In this document: one piece after another, positions 20,363 through 31,461 of the stretch
How the letters are laid out: each line of letters begins with the position of its first letter
How positions within the stretch are numbered: the stretch's first letter is position 1
Assembly: GCA_014529385.2 (NCBI GenBank)
Contig: CM043959.1
Location: 3,967,045 to 4,031,044, forward strand
Source of the DNA: Adiantum capillus-veneris
Taxonomy: Eukaryota > Streptophyta > Polypodiopsida > Polypodiales > Pteridaceae
Direction: 5' to 3'
DNA length: 64,000 nt
Program-made: the position numbers and the translations under genes
The notes under the pieces: model-generated
Database searches by the model: none
Seen by the model: the letters and a program-made list of their open reading frames with translations, nothing else
Told to the model about the DNA's origin: nothing

Positions 20363-22980
20363 ATGGCTCCCAAAAGAAATGTTGCAAGAGTTTCTGTGTC
20401 AATCGACTATACTTGCAATGAGTTAAGAAAGTGGTACTTGGACGTTAATGGATTAGAGGGTGCAAAATTTCATAAGGTTCATCTATTCATTGTGGGAAAA
20501 GATGATGATAGTGTATTTGAAGACATTGGACAAGTAGTGGAAGCATCTGTCTCTGTAGTTGATAGTCATCCAGAGGTAGAGTGCATTGAGATTCTTGCAG
20601 TGGGGAACCAAGAATATCAGCTATCTCCAAGGGCATATGCATTTGAGAGTAAGTCTAGGGAAAAAGAAGAGACAATGTTTTCCTAGGGATGGAAGTTTGA
20701 AGAAGCAAATTCAAATCTCAATGTTAATGAGCTTCAAAACGCTATTATTGCTACACTTAAAGGAAAAAAAGTAAAAGCCTCGCGACCACCAGCAAAGAAG
20801 CAAGCCAAAGTACATAAAATAGCTCCAAAGAGAGGTTCATTTTGGATGTAGATAGTGCTGTTGTAGAATATTCAACGGGGGGGTCAACCTCGAAGCTCAA
20901 AATTGTGGATCCAAATATTTTAGAGGGAGAGGTCATAAAAGGACAAGAAAAAGATAAAGGTGGGATGAATAAGCATTTAGAGTTCTTTCCATTTCAATAT
21001 AGAGAATTTGATATTCCAGTCAAAAAATGTTGGCTTGCTCCTGATCATTACAATTCACATCAATTTGATGAAACACATGCTCAGATTTTTCTATTTGGAT
21101 TTACACGTAGTACAACCAAGCCTGCAGCATGTGCATATTTAATGCCTGTTCAAAATGCAAAATCAGGAGAAGGGACTCCTTTGAGGGTAGAAAAGGTGGA
21201 AGAGAGCAAATTGAAAGACTATCAATATTGAATTATCGATGGGCAACATTCTATTTATGCTGCAAAAGTTTTTGCTCTATAATGAGCAAAAAAACAAAGA
21301 GACAATTCAAAGGCTAATTGATGTGTATCAACTCAGAAAAACTTGTATTTTTGTCAATGATTCTCCATTTGTCTCAATTGCTATATCCACAATTGCAAAT
21401 GAGGAAGCTAAGGCATTGTACATGAAGCTGCCATATACCCAAACATTGAAACATTTACGGAGTCAATGGATTTTCTTGGGACAACCAGCAAAGGCTGTAG
21501 TTGTAGAGGGAAATGCATCTCGTGCTGGATGGGATGTAAGTGATCTTCTTTTGCTTACTTTCCTTGTTTAAATTCTTGAAAATAGTGTATAATATTTAAT
21601 TTTTTATTTAAATTCAAGAATTTTTGCGATATGCGAAAGTGACTACAGGAGCAAGTTGGATTGCAAAACAGGCACACATGGTCACATATTTTGATGATGT
21701 TTACAATTGTTGGATACGAATCATTGAAAAGCTAGAGGAGGAGAATAGGAAACCCCCAACAATTGCATTTAGATATCTTTGTGGTGTTGAGGAATCAGAG
21801 GTGCAATCCATTCAAGAAGAAATAATAGATGAGAAGATTTTCTTATCAAAGAGTGCAAAGGATGTTGATGTGATTGATATGTACAATCGCATTAAGAAGC
21901 TGAAGCAAGACAAATTAGTTCAAGATGCACTTGTTGATGGATTCAACACTTTGAATGAGTCATCACCATGTGCAAATCGGGGGGGAAGTAGTTAAAACGT
22001 ATAACATCAATGATGCAGTTTATAGCACAATATTAACCTTGTGCGAGGAATGGCTTAGACGTAGTCTGAAGCGTGGAACAAAGAAAATGGTTTTTCCAGG
22101 TGAGGCAATTGAATATATGAAGTGGGCAATTCACCTTCAAAAGGATACAACCAAATCTAGAGATTTTCTATGGTCAATCTATGTTGTTAGCCTCTAGATG
22201 GAAGGAAATCTCTATTTGAAGCACCACTTTAACAATGAAACACAGATTGGACTATGCATTTTAGATTTGACAAAGCATTATGGAGGCATTTGCAGTGGAG
22301 CAAGGAGACATTTAGTAATGATTTAAATGGGATCTTAGCTATTGCTGGAGGTTCCAGAGCCCCCGGATTTGTCTTTCTTTCATTTATGGACTTCCTTATA
22401 CATGCAAAATTGCAATATGCTTTTCGAATTAATGGGGATAATCTGAGCTATCCTTGTTGTGGTACATTGCATCACTTTCCACTAGCACTTGCAAAGGAAA
22501 AATTTAATTCCTAGAAAATAAAATGCATTTGAGGAGCTAAGAATAAGATCAGAGCAATATCCCATGGAGATTGATAGTTCTTTGCTTCAAGTAGTAGAGG
22601 AAGGCATGTCAGATTTGCAGTGTTTGGAAGCCAAAAAACTAGTTTTGATGAAGCATTGTATTCATACAATTTGCTTTAAGGTTGAAACTTGTTGATCTCT
22701 TTGGTGATGGCTCCTTGGTTGCACAAAAAGGACTGAAATAAAAAAAAGAATTAATATGATTAGTTCAAAGTGTGGAAGAGAAAAAAACATTGGCAGCCAG
22801 GCTTCTAGACTTGGCTGAGACCGATGAGGATGCAGGAAGATGGGTTGGTCTTCAAACCCAACCATCCACTTGCATTCAGATGACGATGTTCCTCTTGCAG
22901 CAGGCGAACTTCCTCCAAAAAACGAAGAACGTCGTGCTCCTTTGTCAATGGAGGACTTTTTGGAAATGGAGAAACGTATG
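20363..22980 (+). pseudogene. DGQHS-motif protein gene, broken
   Basis: A host-like coding region of about 2.6 kb in pieces: 20363-20840 (MAPKRNVARVSVSIDYTC...), 20842-21275, 21260-21535, 21619-21983, 21980-22350 and 22400-22973. At 21232-21252 it reads IIDGQHS, recalling the DGQHR/ParB-like nuclease signature. Damage: TAG 20684, frameshift near 20838, TGA 21229 just before the motif, frameshift near 21275, a G-run slip near 21977, TAG 22195. A probable intron lies at 21536-21618 (GTAAGT...AAG); its flanking phases miss by one base, as if a G were lost at the junction. A donor GTATGTAG ends the last piece near 22973. Molecular role unknown; the motif resemblance is weak evidence of function. 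Confidence 0.6.
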
Positions 22981-23139
22981 TAGTAAACTTTTTGTACCTT
23001 TTAATGTTTTTTCTTATTGATTTTCACGTTTAATGTTAGAATATGGTCTATTAAGGTTACATCTTAGGCTTGAATGTGCAAAGTAAACTATTTTAATTTT
23101 AAAATGGAAGATCTTTAAATTGAGAGTATAACATATTGT

Positions 23140-23600
23140 GGATCTTGGAACATTGTAACTTTAACAATTAGTAGCTCTTTAGGGAAAAACCATAATTACT
23201 TTAGATTGGACATGTGGTGGACCTTGGACAGAGAATAATTTTTGGACTTTGAATCAATGGCCACTTAATTGATTACGTTATATCTTAGCTTAATATTACA
23301 AAATCCCTATGTATAGCTTGGACAAGTGGTGGACCTTGGTTCTTCCTATGTTTAAAATTGATCTTAAAATGGAGTTGTGGTGGGCTTGGCTTCTCAGAGA
23401 GGAAAGCTTAAACTATTGATTGGCCTTATATCAGATCCCATTGTCAACACTTCGATTTTCCACTCAGAGCATAGCTTGGACAAGTGGTGGACCTTCAAAA
23501 CAACACATTGCAATTCCCTTTTACTTCTCAAAATTGGAACCCTTAGATCCCGGGGGTTCATCTTGTAGATGTGAAGCTCGCATGTGCTCCATACAAGGCA
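23140..23600. repeat. Satellite fragments between broken gene segments
   Basis: Copies of TTGGACAAGTGGTGGACCTT at about 23308 and 23474, with weaker ones at about 23196, lie between the DGQHS segments and the SET segment. The rest of 22981-23728 shows no gene. Confidence 0.75.
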
Positions 23601-23728
23601 TATTTTAGTTCTTATAGGCTACATGTTGACACTTACACATGGGGGGATTCTTTTATTCAAAGCATGTGATCACACGTAATACCTAGGATTTTTAGCCTCC
23701 AAGCCTTAGAGTCATTTTTTAAGAGGCA

Positions 23729-24389
23729 TTGTTAGTCTTGCATATGACAGAACCATTGTATTATACAACATTCATATTACTTCTATATATTGGGATGATC
23801 TATATGCATGATAAGTCCCCTTTTTTTGCAAATAAAAAGGAGTTGAGTGATATAAAATGTAGGTGTATTTCACACTATACTTGGCATGAAGATCATGTGG
23901 GGATACCAACCTTTCCTATTTACAAAGATGCAATTTTTCATATTAAGGATGTGGCCTTTGAAGTTTGACGTTCATGTATCCAAGGAGCTGGTTATGGGTT
24001 GTTCGTGCATGCACCCCTTGAAAGTGGTGTTACTATTTTGAACATTGGAGGAGACAAGTATAGATTTCAAGATTGGAAAATACTATGCAAAATATTTCCA
24101 AGAGCTTATAAATATTCTATTTTAGAGGACCCAAAATTTGAAAAAGAGGAAGATCGAGTACACATAGTTGGTTGCGTAGAAGAAGGAAAATGTAGCGGGC
24201 TACATAAATAGTTCTGAACGTTCTAATGTCCAAGAAAATGTTCGCTATACGTTTGATCCACATTTTCCACCATGGAAGAAATGCGTCGTTTCACATATAA
24301 AGCTTGAAGAATATGGCTATATATGTGTTGAGACCATTCGTGATATTGAAGCAGGAGAAGAGCTATTTGCTGACTATGACTTTGCTTGA
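23729..24389 (+). pseudogene. SET-domain methyltransferase fragment, broken
   Basis: In two frames. The first (to about 24190) reads CISHYTWHEDHVGIPTFPIY, then past TGA 23966-23968 SCIQGAGYGLFVHAPLESGV, the typical SET start (G-x-G-Y-G-L-F). After a frame change near 24190 it reads NVAGYINSSE and then VETIRDIEAGEELFADYDFA with stop TGA 24387-24389: the SET active-site end (G-E-E-L-x-x-D-Y). SET proteins methylate lysines of histones or other proteins. With one nonsense and one frameshift this copy is dead. It may be the 3' part of the same gene as 20363-22980, or an independent insert. Confidence 0.75.
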
Positions 24390-26790
24390 CATTGTTAAGT
24401 ATTAAACTTCAACTTTTTTTTTTGAATGCGTTCGAAGCCAAAAAGACAATCATTGTGTGAGAAAACATGATCCCAAGTATATATATCAACATCGTTTTCG
24501 TAATCAATGGAGAAAAATTTCAATTATGTGTATGATTAATCTTGCTCAGTAGTTTGTATTTAGCTAGATCCCTAGTTTATGTTTTTGTTTTGAGTTATTC
24601 AATTGTTTTGGATTGAGGATCTTGACTCTACTTCATATTTTTTTACCAATATTAAGTTCTAGGTTGGCCAAGTGATGGGACTCCTAACATCGCTTTCTTC
24701 ACTCACAATACGTTGTACCTTTTACATGAAACATCCTTGCATCAACTTGTATGTACTTTGTTGCTATATATAGTGGATTTTGTAGCAATATCTATGGTTT
24801 CTTGAGGATACTTGATGAATTGACTAGCCTTATAGAAATTCTAATAATAGTGTATAAGTATTTTCATGCTTAAATTGATCCCAACTTGATCAAACGGTGG
24901 CCCTTAAATCATGGCCCTAGCTCTTTGCCTATAGTCCAGATTGGACACATGGTGGAGCTTGTATCCTTGCATTCCTCATGAAAGTATGACTTTTAGTATT
25001 CATTTTGAGTGCTTAGGATAATATGGTGCAATTTGGACAAGTTGGACCTCGTATTAATGCCTTAGTAGTTTAGTTTAGCTAAGTAGTGATGGACACATTT
25101 TATCAAATATCTATGCCTAACATAGGATTGCTAGCATGAAAATGAACTCCAATACTCTCCATACTTCAACATAACATAGGTTGGTCAAGTGGTGGCTCTC
25201 GCTACTCTCTATGTTTCAATCAAACTTATCTTAGACAAGTGGTGGACCTTGCAACTCTTCATTTTCAATAGAACTTAGCCTTGACAAGTAACGTGCCTAG
25301 AATTCCCCAAGTCTTTACATATTATAGGTTGGAAAAGTGGCCCTCCTTGAAAAAATTCCTTTGTCTTAGCTTGGGCAAAGGTTGGACTTAACTTGGATAA
25401 GTAGTGGACTATTCAATTGTGGTGGATTTCATTCAAAACTCCACTTCTAACTTGAAGAAGTGTTAGGGACAAGTAGTGAACTATTCAATTTTGGTGGAGC
25501 TCATTCAAATCTCCACTTATAACTTGGAGAAGTATTGGACTTTTCTTGGACAAGAAGTGGACTATTCAATTGTGGTGGACCTCATTCAAAACGCCACTTC
25601 TAGCTTGAAGAAGTGGTGACCTTAAATCTCTCTATGCTCCAATGCACCCTAGATTTTATGAATGGTGGACCTTGCTTCTCTCCATGCTCAAATAAAGTCA
25701 ATATTAGAAAATATTTGGACCTTAAAGACAAAGAACTCATTCTAAAACATAACATGTTGTACACTGGAGCACATGTTGGTGGACAAATGGAAAATGTTGT
25801 ATCCATTCTCCATGCCTAGTCTAGAGAAGAGGTAAATATTCCTTATTTAGACATTTCAATGGAGCATAGCATGGTCAAGTAGTCAACCTTGATTCTCCCC
25901 AAGAATCAATGAAGTGGAGGTTGGACATGTGGTGGACCTTGTATTTATATCCAGTGACTAGCATGGAACATTTTTCTCCCATACTTCTGTCCACTTCTTT
26001 GCATGCTTCAACAACATAGGTTGGACAAGTGGTGGACTTTGCTTTAGTATCTCACTCTTAGATGGACTTAGATTATGTAATTGTCTCAATGGAACTTAGT
26101 TTGTACAAATGGTAGAACTTGCTTCCCTCCATATTTCATTGGAATCATTATTACATAAGTGATGGACCTTAAAACACTCCCCATGCTAAAACATAACATA
26201 GTTTAGGTTGGAGTATAGGTTGTACAAGTGGTGAAGCTTGTATCCATTCCCATTCCTAATACGAGGAAGAGGTGCACTATGCTTATCTAAACGTCTCAAT
26301 AGATCTAAGCCCTAAAAAACATTGAAATTTAATTGTTTCCAAAAAATAAATGAAGTGTAGGTTTGACAATGAATTGAATTTTGTGTAGTTTATGTTTTGT
26401 TTATGCTCAGCTAGAATTTAAATGCCATTATGCTTTTTTTAAAATAATACTCTTGGACTTAAGATCTTGACTTTAGTTCACATTCTTACCCAATCCTTAA
26501 TTTTAGGTTAAAAAGGTGGTGGAACGCCTAAGTTGAGTCTAGCTAGAGAAAATGGTGGCCCATGAATCTATGTATTTCTCAAGAGAATGTAGCTTGGACA
26601 TATGGTGGACCTAGATGCAAAGCCTTAATAGTGTCATCTCCAAACTGAATATACGTGAACTTTGTCACACTTGTTTAAATGTTTAATAGTGAATGTACAT
26701 AAACCTTGTCACACTTGTTTAAAAGTTTAATAACTTTGCCTTATGTTAGACTCCTATTATTATAATAATGCAGTAATTATTACAAGATCA
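24390..26790. repeat. Diverged satellite
   Basis: Sparse, degraded copies of the satellite phrase (for example TTGGACAAGTGGTGGACTTT near 26020, TTAGACAAGTGGTGGACCTT near 25230) in AT-rich sequence. At 25430-25620 a ~120-bp local repeat (GTGGACTATTCAATTGTGGTGGA...CTCATTCAAA) occurs three times. The ORFs at 25600-25819 are not convincing. Confidence 0.7.
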
Positions 26791-26795
26791 ATTTT

Positions 26796-27758
26796 ATGTG
26801 GGATTTCTTAGATTCACAAATTGAGATGGACAAAGCTCTTATGGCTCAATCAACAACTATAGAATCCAATGAGCCTCTTGTTTTCGAAGCTCCCAAGATG
26901 GATGACATTTCCATCCAAGATGCTAGTGGTGTGCAACTTGATGAGAATGAAGAATTGATTGCTTCAACGATGCAATATATATCAAAAGAGACTAACAAGC
27001 TGCTTAGCCCAGGCTGCATCAAGTTCTTGAAGACTGTACTACAAAGGTTTAATGTTGCAATTTGGTTAACAGCCACGAGGAATAATGTGCTTCAAATCCT
27101 TCGAGCACTTGGCAACTTAGCTGGAGATACATTACCATTTTTTGCAATTTGGTGTCAAGATGGTTGCTATATCTCTCAAAGCCAAAAAATATTTAGACCT
27201 AACAACCCAACTATTGAGGCAATGTTCAAGCCTCTGGCCAAAATTGCCATGGGATTTGAATGTGATCCTAAAAGAATAGTGCTTATTGATAACTCTCCTT
27301 ACAAGGGATGTGTTTCACATGCAAACAATTTCATTTTTACACCATAGTTTGATGTTGAGAAAAAATTTGACAATATGCTCTTGGAGGAACTTCTTCCCTA
27401 CTTGTTTCAGCTTGATGGAATTTTTGAAGCCTAAGAATGATGCTTGGTCAGCTAAGGTATTTTTTACAAAAAGAGTACCACCTACAAAAGGCAACAAAGG
27501 TGAAAATATCATTGGAGACAAAATGGATCGAAAAGTGATGCAAGCCACCAAAGTGAAACAAGAAGAGCAGAAATAAAATAAATATTGGCAAAGGAAGGTA
27601 CACCCAATGAAAGCATGAAGGCATCACAATTGACTTCTTTAGCTAGGAAATTGGGTTGTACCACAAAAGGAGCTTTGAAGGCAACTAATGCAAAGGCTTA
27701 CATAAATAGGGTGCTTAATAAGAACAAGCTTCTCAAGATGGATAGCAAAAATCCCTAA
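26796..27758 (+). pseudogene. HAD/FCP1-like phosphatase fragment 1
   Basis: Main frame 26796-27347: LSPGCIKFLKTVLQRFNVAIWLTATRNNVLQIL holds HAD motif II (T in LTAT), and RIVLIDNSPYKGCVSHANNFIFTP holds the late acidic motif typical of FCP1/NLI-interacting-factor phosphatases. A TAG at 27345-27347 is followed in frame by FDVEKKFDNMLLEELLPYLFQL. A basic tail (LARKLGCTTKGALKATNAK) ends at TAA 27756-27758 in another frame. The motif I part (DxDx) is not seen upstream. FCP1-like enzymes dephosphorylate Ser/Thr in proteins. Truncated and broken. Confidence 0.65.
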
Positions 27759-30605
27759 GGCAATACAAATGTGTTTTAAATCTCAACACACATGCTTGAA
27801 CATTCATTTATATGGTATCTAATCAACCTCCCATTTTATGGCTTCTTGCAGGACCTTCACAAAGGATTTGGTAGAAGCAACTCAATCAATAGAAGTTTTG
27901 AGATATAAACCCAATATAATGAAGTTTTTGATGCCATTTTCTTGAGATTATTTTTCTCAATTTGTAATTGCCAAATTAGAGAGAAAATTATATTTATTTT
28001 ACTAGCTCGTGATCTTTTCTCGTGCCCAAAAACACTAATGTCAATCATAAATTTGTCAACAATAGATCATAGTTGTTTATTTGCAAATATAGTCATGCCA
28101 TTTTGGTTTTATTAATAGTATTTGTTAAATGAATGCTCCCCTTTCTTATTGTTTCCATGTCTCACATTGGGGTTAGGTTGAACAAGAGGTGGACCTTGAA
28201 GCCACGATTTCATTACTTCTTGAGAAGGTGAAAAGATATGAAGATTGCATTTTATTACTCACTAGTGTTTTAACTCCATTGAGACAATAGTGTCTTACTC
28301 CATAGAAATACTACTTTATGGATATTAGCCTGGACAAGTGGTGGACCTTGAAACCAAAAACCCCATGCTAAAACATAGCATAGATGAATCTTATCTTAGA
28401 CAAATGGTGGACCTTGTATCAATTTTACATGCTTAACTTAAACTATGGACCTTGTCGCTCTCTATGCTTCAATGGACCTTAGCTTGGACAAGTGGTGAAC
28501 CTTGCATCAACTTTCCATGCCTAGTTTAAACTGTGGACCTTGTGGAGCCCTATGCTTCATGGAGATTAGCTTGGAAAAGTGATGAACCTTGCATCAATTC
28601 TCCATGTCTAGCTTAGACTTTGGCACTTATGACTCTCTATACCTCAATGGAGCTTAGCTTGCACAATTATCCATGCCTAGCTTAGACTATATACTATGTG
28701 GATCTCTATGATTCAATAGAGCTTATCTTGGTGGCCACGTGGTGGACTTTGTATCAATTTTCCATGCCTAGCTTAGACTTTGCCCCTTGTGACTCTTTAT
28801 GCTTCAATTGAGCTTATCTTGGACAAGTGTTGGACCTTGTGGCTCTGTATGCTTCAATGGACCTTAGCTTGGACCACTAGTAGATGTTGAAATGATTATC
28901 TATGAATAACTTAGATTATGTATCTTGTGGTTGTGGCTCTTTATGGTTCCATGGAGCTTGCTTGGACAAGGGATGCTGAACCTTGTTGCTCTCTATGCTT
29001 CAATGGAACTTAACTTGCATCAATTGTCCATGCCTAGCCTAAACTATAGACCTTGTATCTCTCTATGATTTAATGGATCTTAGCTTGGTGATGGCAACTT
29101 GGTGGACCTTGCATCGATCCTCCATGCCTAGCTTAAATTGTGTTGCTTTATGATTCAATGGAGATTAGCTTGGACAAGTGGTGGATCTTTTGGATGCTTC
29201 AATAAATTTGAACTTGGAAAAGCATAGTCCAATATCAATTAAACATGCCTAGCTTAAACTATGGACCTTGTTGCTCTCTCTGCTTCAATGGAGCTTTACT
29301 TCGAGAAGAGGTGGACCTTGAATCAATTCTCTATGTTTAGCTTAGGCTATGGACCTTGTGACTCTCTCTGATTCAATGGAGCTTAGCTTAGACTTGTGGT
29401 GGACCTTATGGCCCTCTATGCTTCAATGGATCCAAGCTTGGATAAGTGATGGACCTTGTGTCTCTCTATGCTTTAGTGAAACTTAGCTTGGACAAGTGGT
29501 AGAGCTTGCATCGGTTCTTCATGCCTAACTTATATTTTGGAGCTTGTGGATATCTATGCCTTAGTACAACTTAACTTGGACAAGTGAAGATTCAATCAGT
29601 ATTTTCTTGGATAAGTGGTGAAATTTACACAAATTGTCCATACCTAACTTAAACTATGAACCTTGTGGCCTTCTATACTTGAATGAAGCTTAGCTTGGAC
29701 AACTAGTAGACCTTGTGGCTCTTTCTACTTCCATGGAGCTTACTTGAGAAGTGGGGGATCTTGTGGCTCTTTATACTTCAAATGGAAGTTACTTGAAAAG
29801 TGGGTCACCTTATGGATCTCCATGCTTCGGAGCCTAGCTTGGAAAAATGGTGGACCTTGTGGTTATTTGTGGCTCAATGGATCTTAACTTGGACAAGTGT
29901 GGACCTTGTGGCTCTCTATGGCTCAATGGAGCTTAGCTTGGACAAGTGGTGGACCTTGTATCAATTCCCCAAAGATTGCTTAGATTGTGGAACTTGTGGA
30001 TCCTATGCTTCGATGGATCTTGTCTTGGAGAAATGATTCACCTTGAAATGATTCTTCATGGCTGGCTAAGGTTATGGCCCTTGTGGCTTTTTCTTTTTAA
30101 ATGAGTCTTAGCTTGGAGAAGTGGTGCACCTTACATCAATTCTCCATGCTTGGCTTAGCTGTTTCTGTAGATGTTGTGGCCCTCTATGCTTCAATGAATT
30201 TAAGCTTAGCTGAGTGTTGGATCTTGCATCAAGACTCCATGCTTAGTTTAGATAATGGATCTTTCAATGAAGCTCAGGTTGGAGATGTTGTGGAACTTGC
30301 AACAATTTTCCACACTTGGCTTAGCTATGGACATTGTGGCTCTCTATGCTTCAATGGAGTTAAGCTTCAAAAAGTATTGGATATTTCATCAAGTCTCCAT
30401 GCTTAGTTTATACAGTAAACCTTGTGGATATCTATGCATCAATGGGGATCAGCTTGGACAAGTGGTGGACCTCCTATCTCTCTATGATTCAGTGGAGCTT
30501 AGATATAGGATAGGTGGTGAACCTTGTGGCTCTCTATGCTTGAATGGACCTTATATTGGATATAAGTGTGGACCTTGTGACTCTCTTTGCTTCAATGGAG
30601 ATCAG
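27759..30605. repeat. Satellite array
   Basis: 27759-28170 is AT-rich with no gene seen. From about 28170 the two-module satellite becomes dense and regular up to the Copia-1 insertion point (30601-30605 ATCAG). Long ORFs at 29800-30611 are readings of the repeat in which the phrase LSLEKWWTL recurs. Confidence 0.88.
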
Positions 30606-31388
30606 TGTTAAGTATGGAGCCTGATTTACCCTTGTAATTTTCTGTGGTAAAAGCGCACATTTGTAAGGTCCCCATTATGAGGAGAAGCCATCGTGCGTGA
30701 AGGCAAATCACTCACCGGAAACCAAAATTTTCACGAACAAGAATCAGGGGCAACTTTAGAGGCCTCGGGGGCGGAGGCCCTCGAGATTTTTTCCCCACCG
30801 AAATATTCCTTTTCGCCGGAAAGTGGTCAGAAAACAACCGGTCGGTTGGCCGGTGGCCGGTAGTCAATGGCCGATGTCCGGTGGTCGGAAGTCAATGGCC
30901 GGTGGCCGGTGGTCGGAAGTCAATGGCCGGTGGCCGGTGGCCGAATTCAAAAGCGGACTTGTCTTCTCAAGGGCGGCCACACATGGGCGGATTGGAGGGT
31001 CCGATTTGGACTTATTCACACAAGGGCGGCTACACATGGCTGCCTCTCATAAGAGAGGACAGCCCTTTTGGCCTATAAAAGAAGGCCATTTCTACACACA
31101 TTTCATAGTGTGAAGTAGATGCAACAAGGTGAGTGTGAGGTGGTGAGAGTGAAGCAAGGCGGGAGCTCTATCAAGGGTTTAACCCCTTTGTAAACTACTT
31201 CTTCTTTTGAAGTGCTAAAGCCATTGAGTGGCTGCTTTCCCGTGGACGTAGCCCACATTGGGTGAACCACGTATATCGTGTATACTCTCTCTCTCTATCT
31301 ACTCTATAATCTCTTGTGTGTGAAATATATCTCTCTCCATTAAGTAATCTACTCAAAAATCTATTTAGCTACGTCTTATTTCTTAACA
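30606..31388 (+). repeat. Copia-1 5' LTR
   Basis: 783 bp. Contains a GC-rich minisatellite (30848-30947) with two full 28-bp units (GGCCGGTGGCCGGTGGTCGG + AAGTCAAT) and a segment of ~45 bp (CCTCGGGGGCGGAGGCC) absent from the 3' LTR. TATAAAA at 31074-31080 is the likely promoter. Confidence 0.93.
31074..31080 (+). promoter_or_regulatory. Copia-1 LTR TATA box
   Basis: TATAAAA within GGCCTATAAAAGAAGGCC, conserved at 35886-35892 in the 3' LTR. Confidence 0.65.
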
Positions 31389-31390
31389 AT

Positions 31391-31402
31391 TGGTATCAGA
31401 GC
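31391..31402 (+). other. Copia-1 primer binding site (initiator Met tRNA)
   Basis: TGGTATCAGAGC, two bases after the LTR; the standard plant copia PBS. Confidence 0.95.
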
Positions 31403-31461
31403 AAGGTTTGCTCGTAGCTAAATTATCTCAAGGAAAGGATTCCTTGAATTGAGTGGGAGTT

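Noticed and set aside
30823-31113. ORFs over the GC-rich Copia-1 LTR repeat, also 35479-35925
   Set aside because: Three overlapping frames stay open because the minisatellite lacks stops; no start context or domain.
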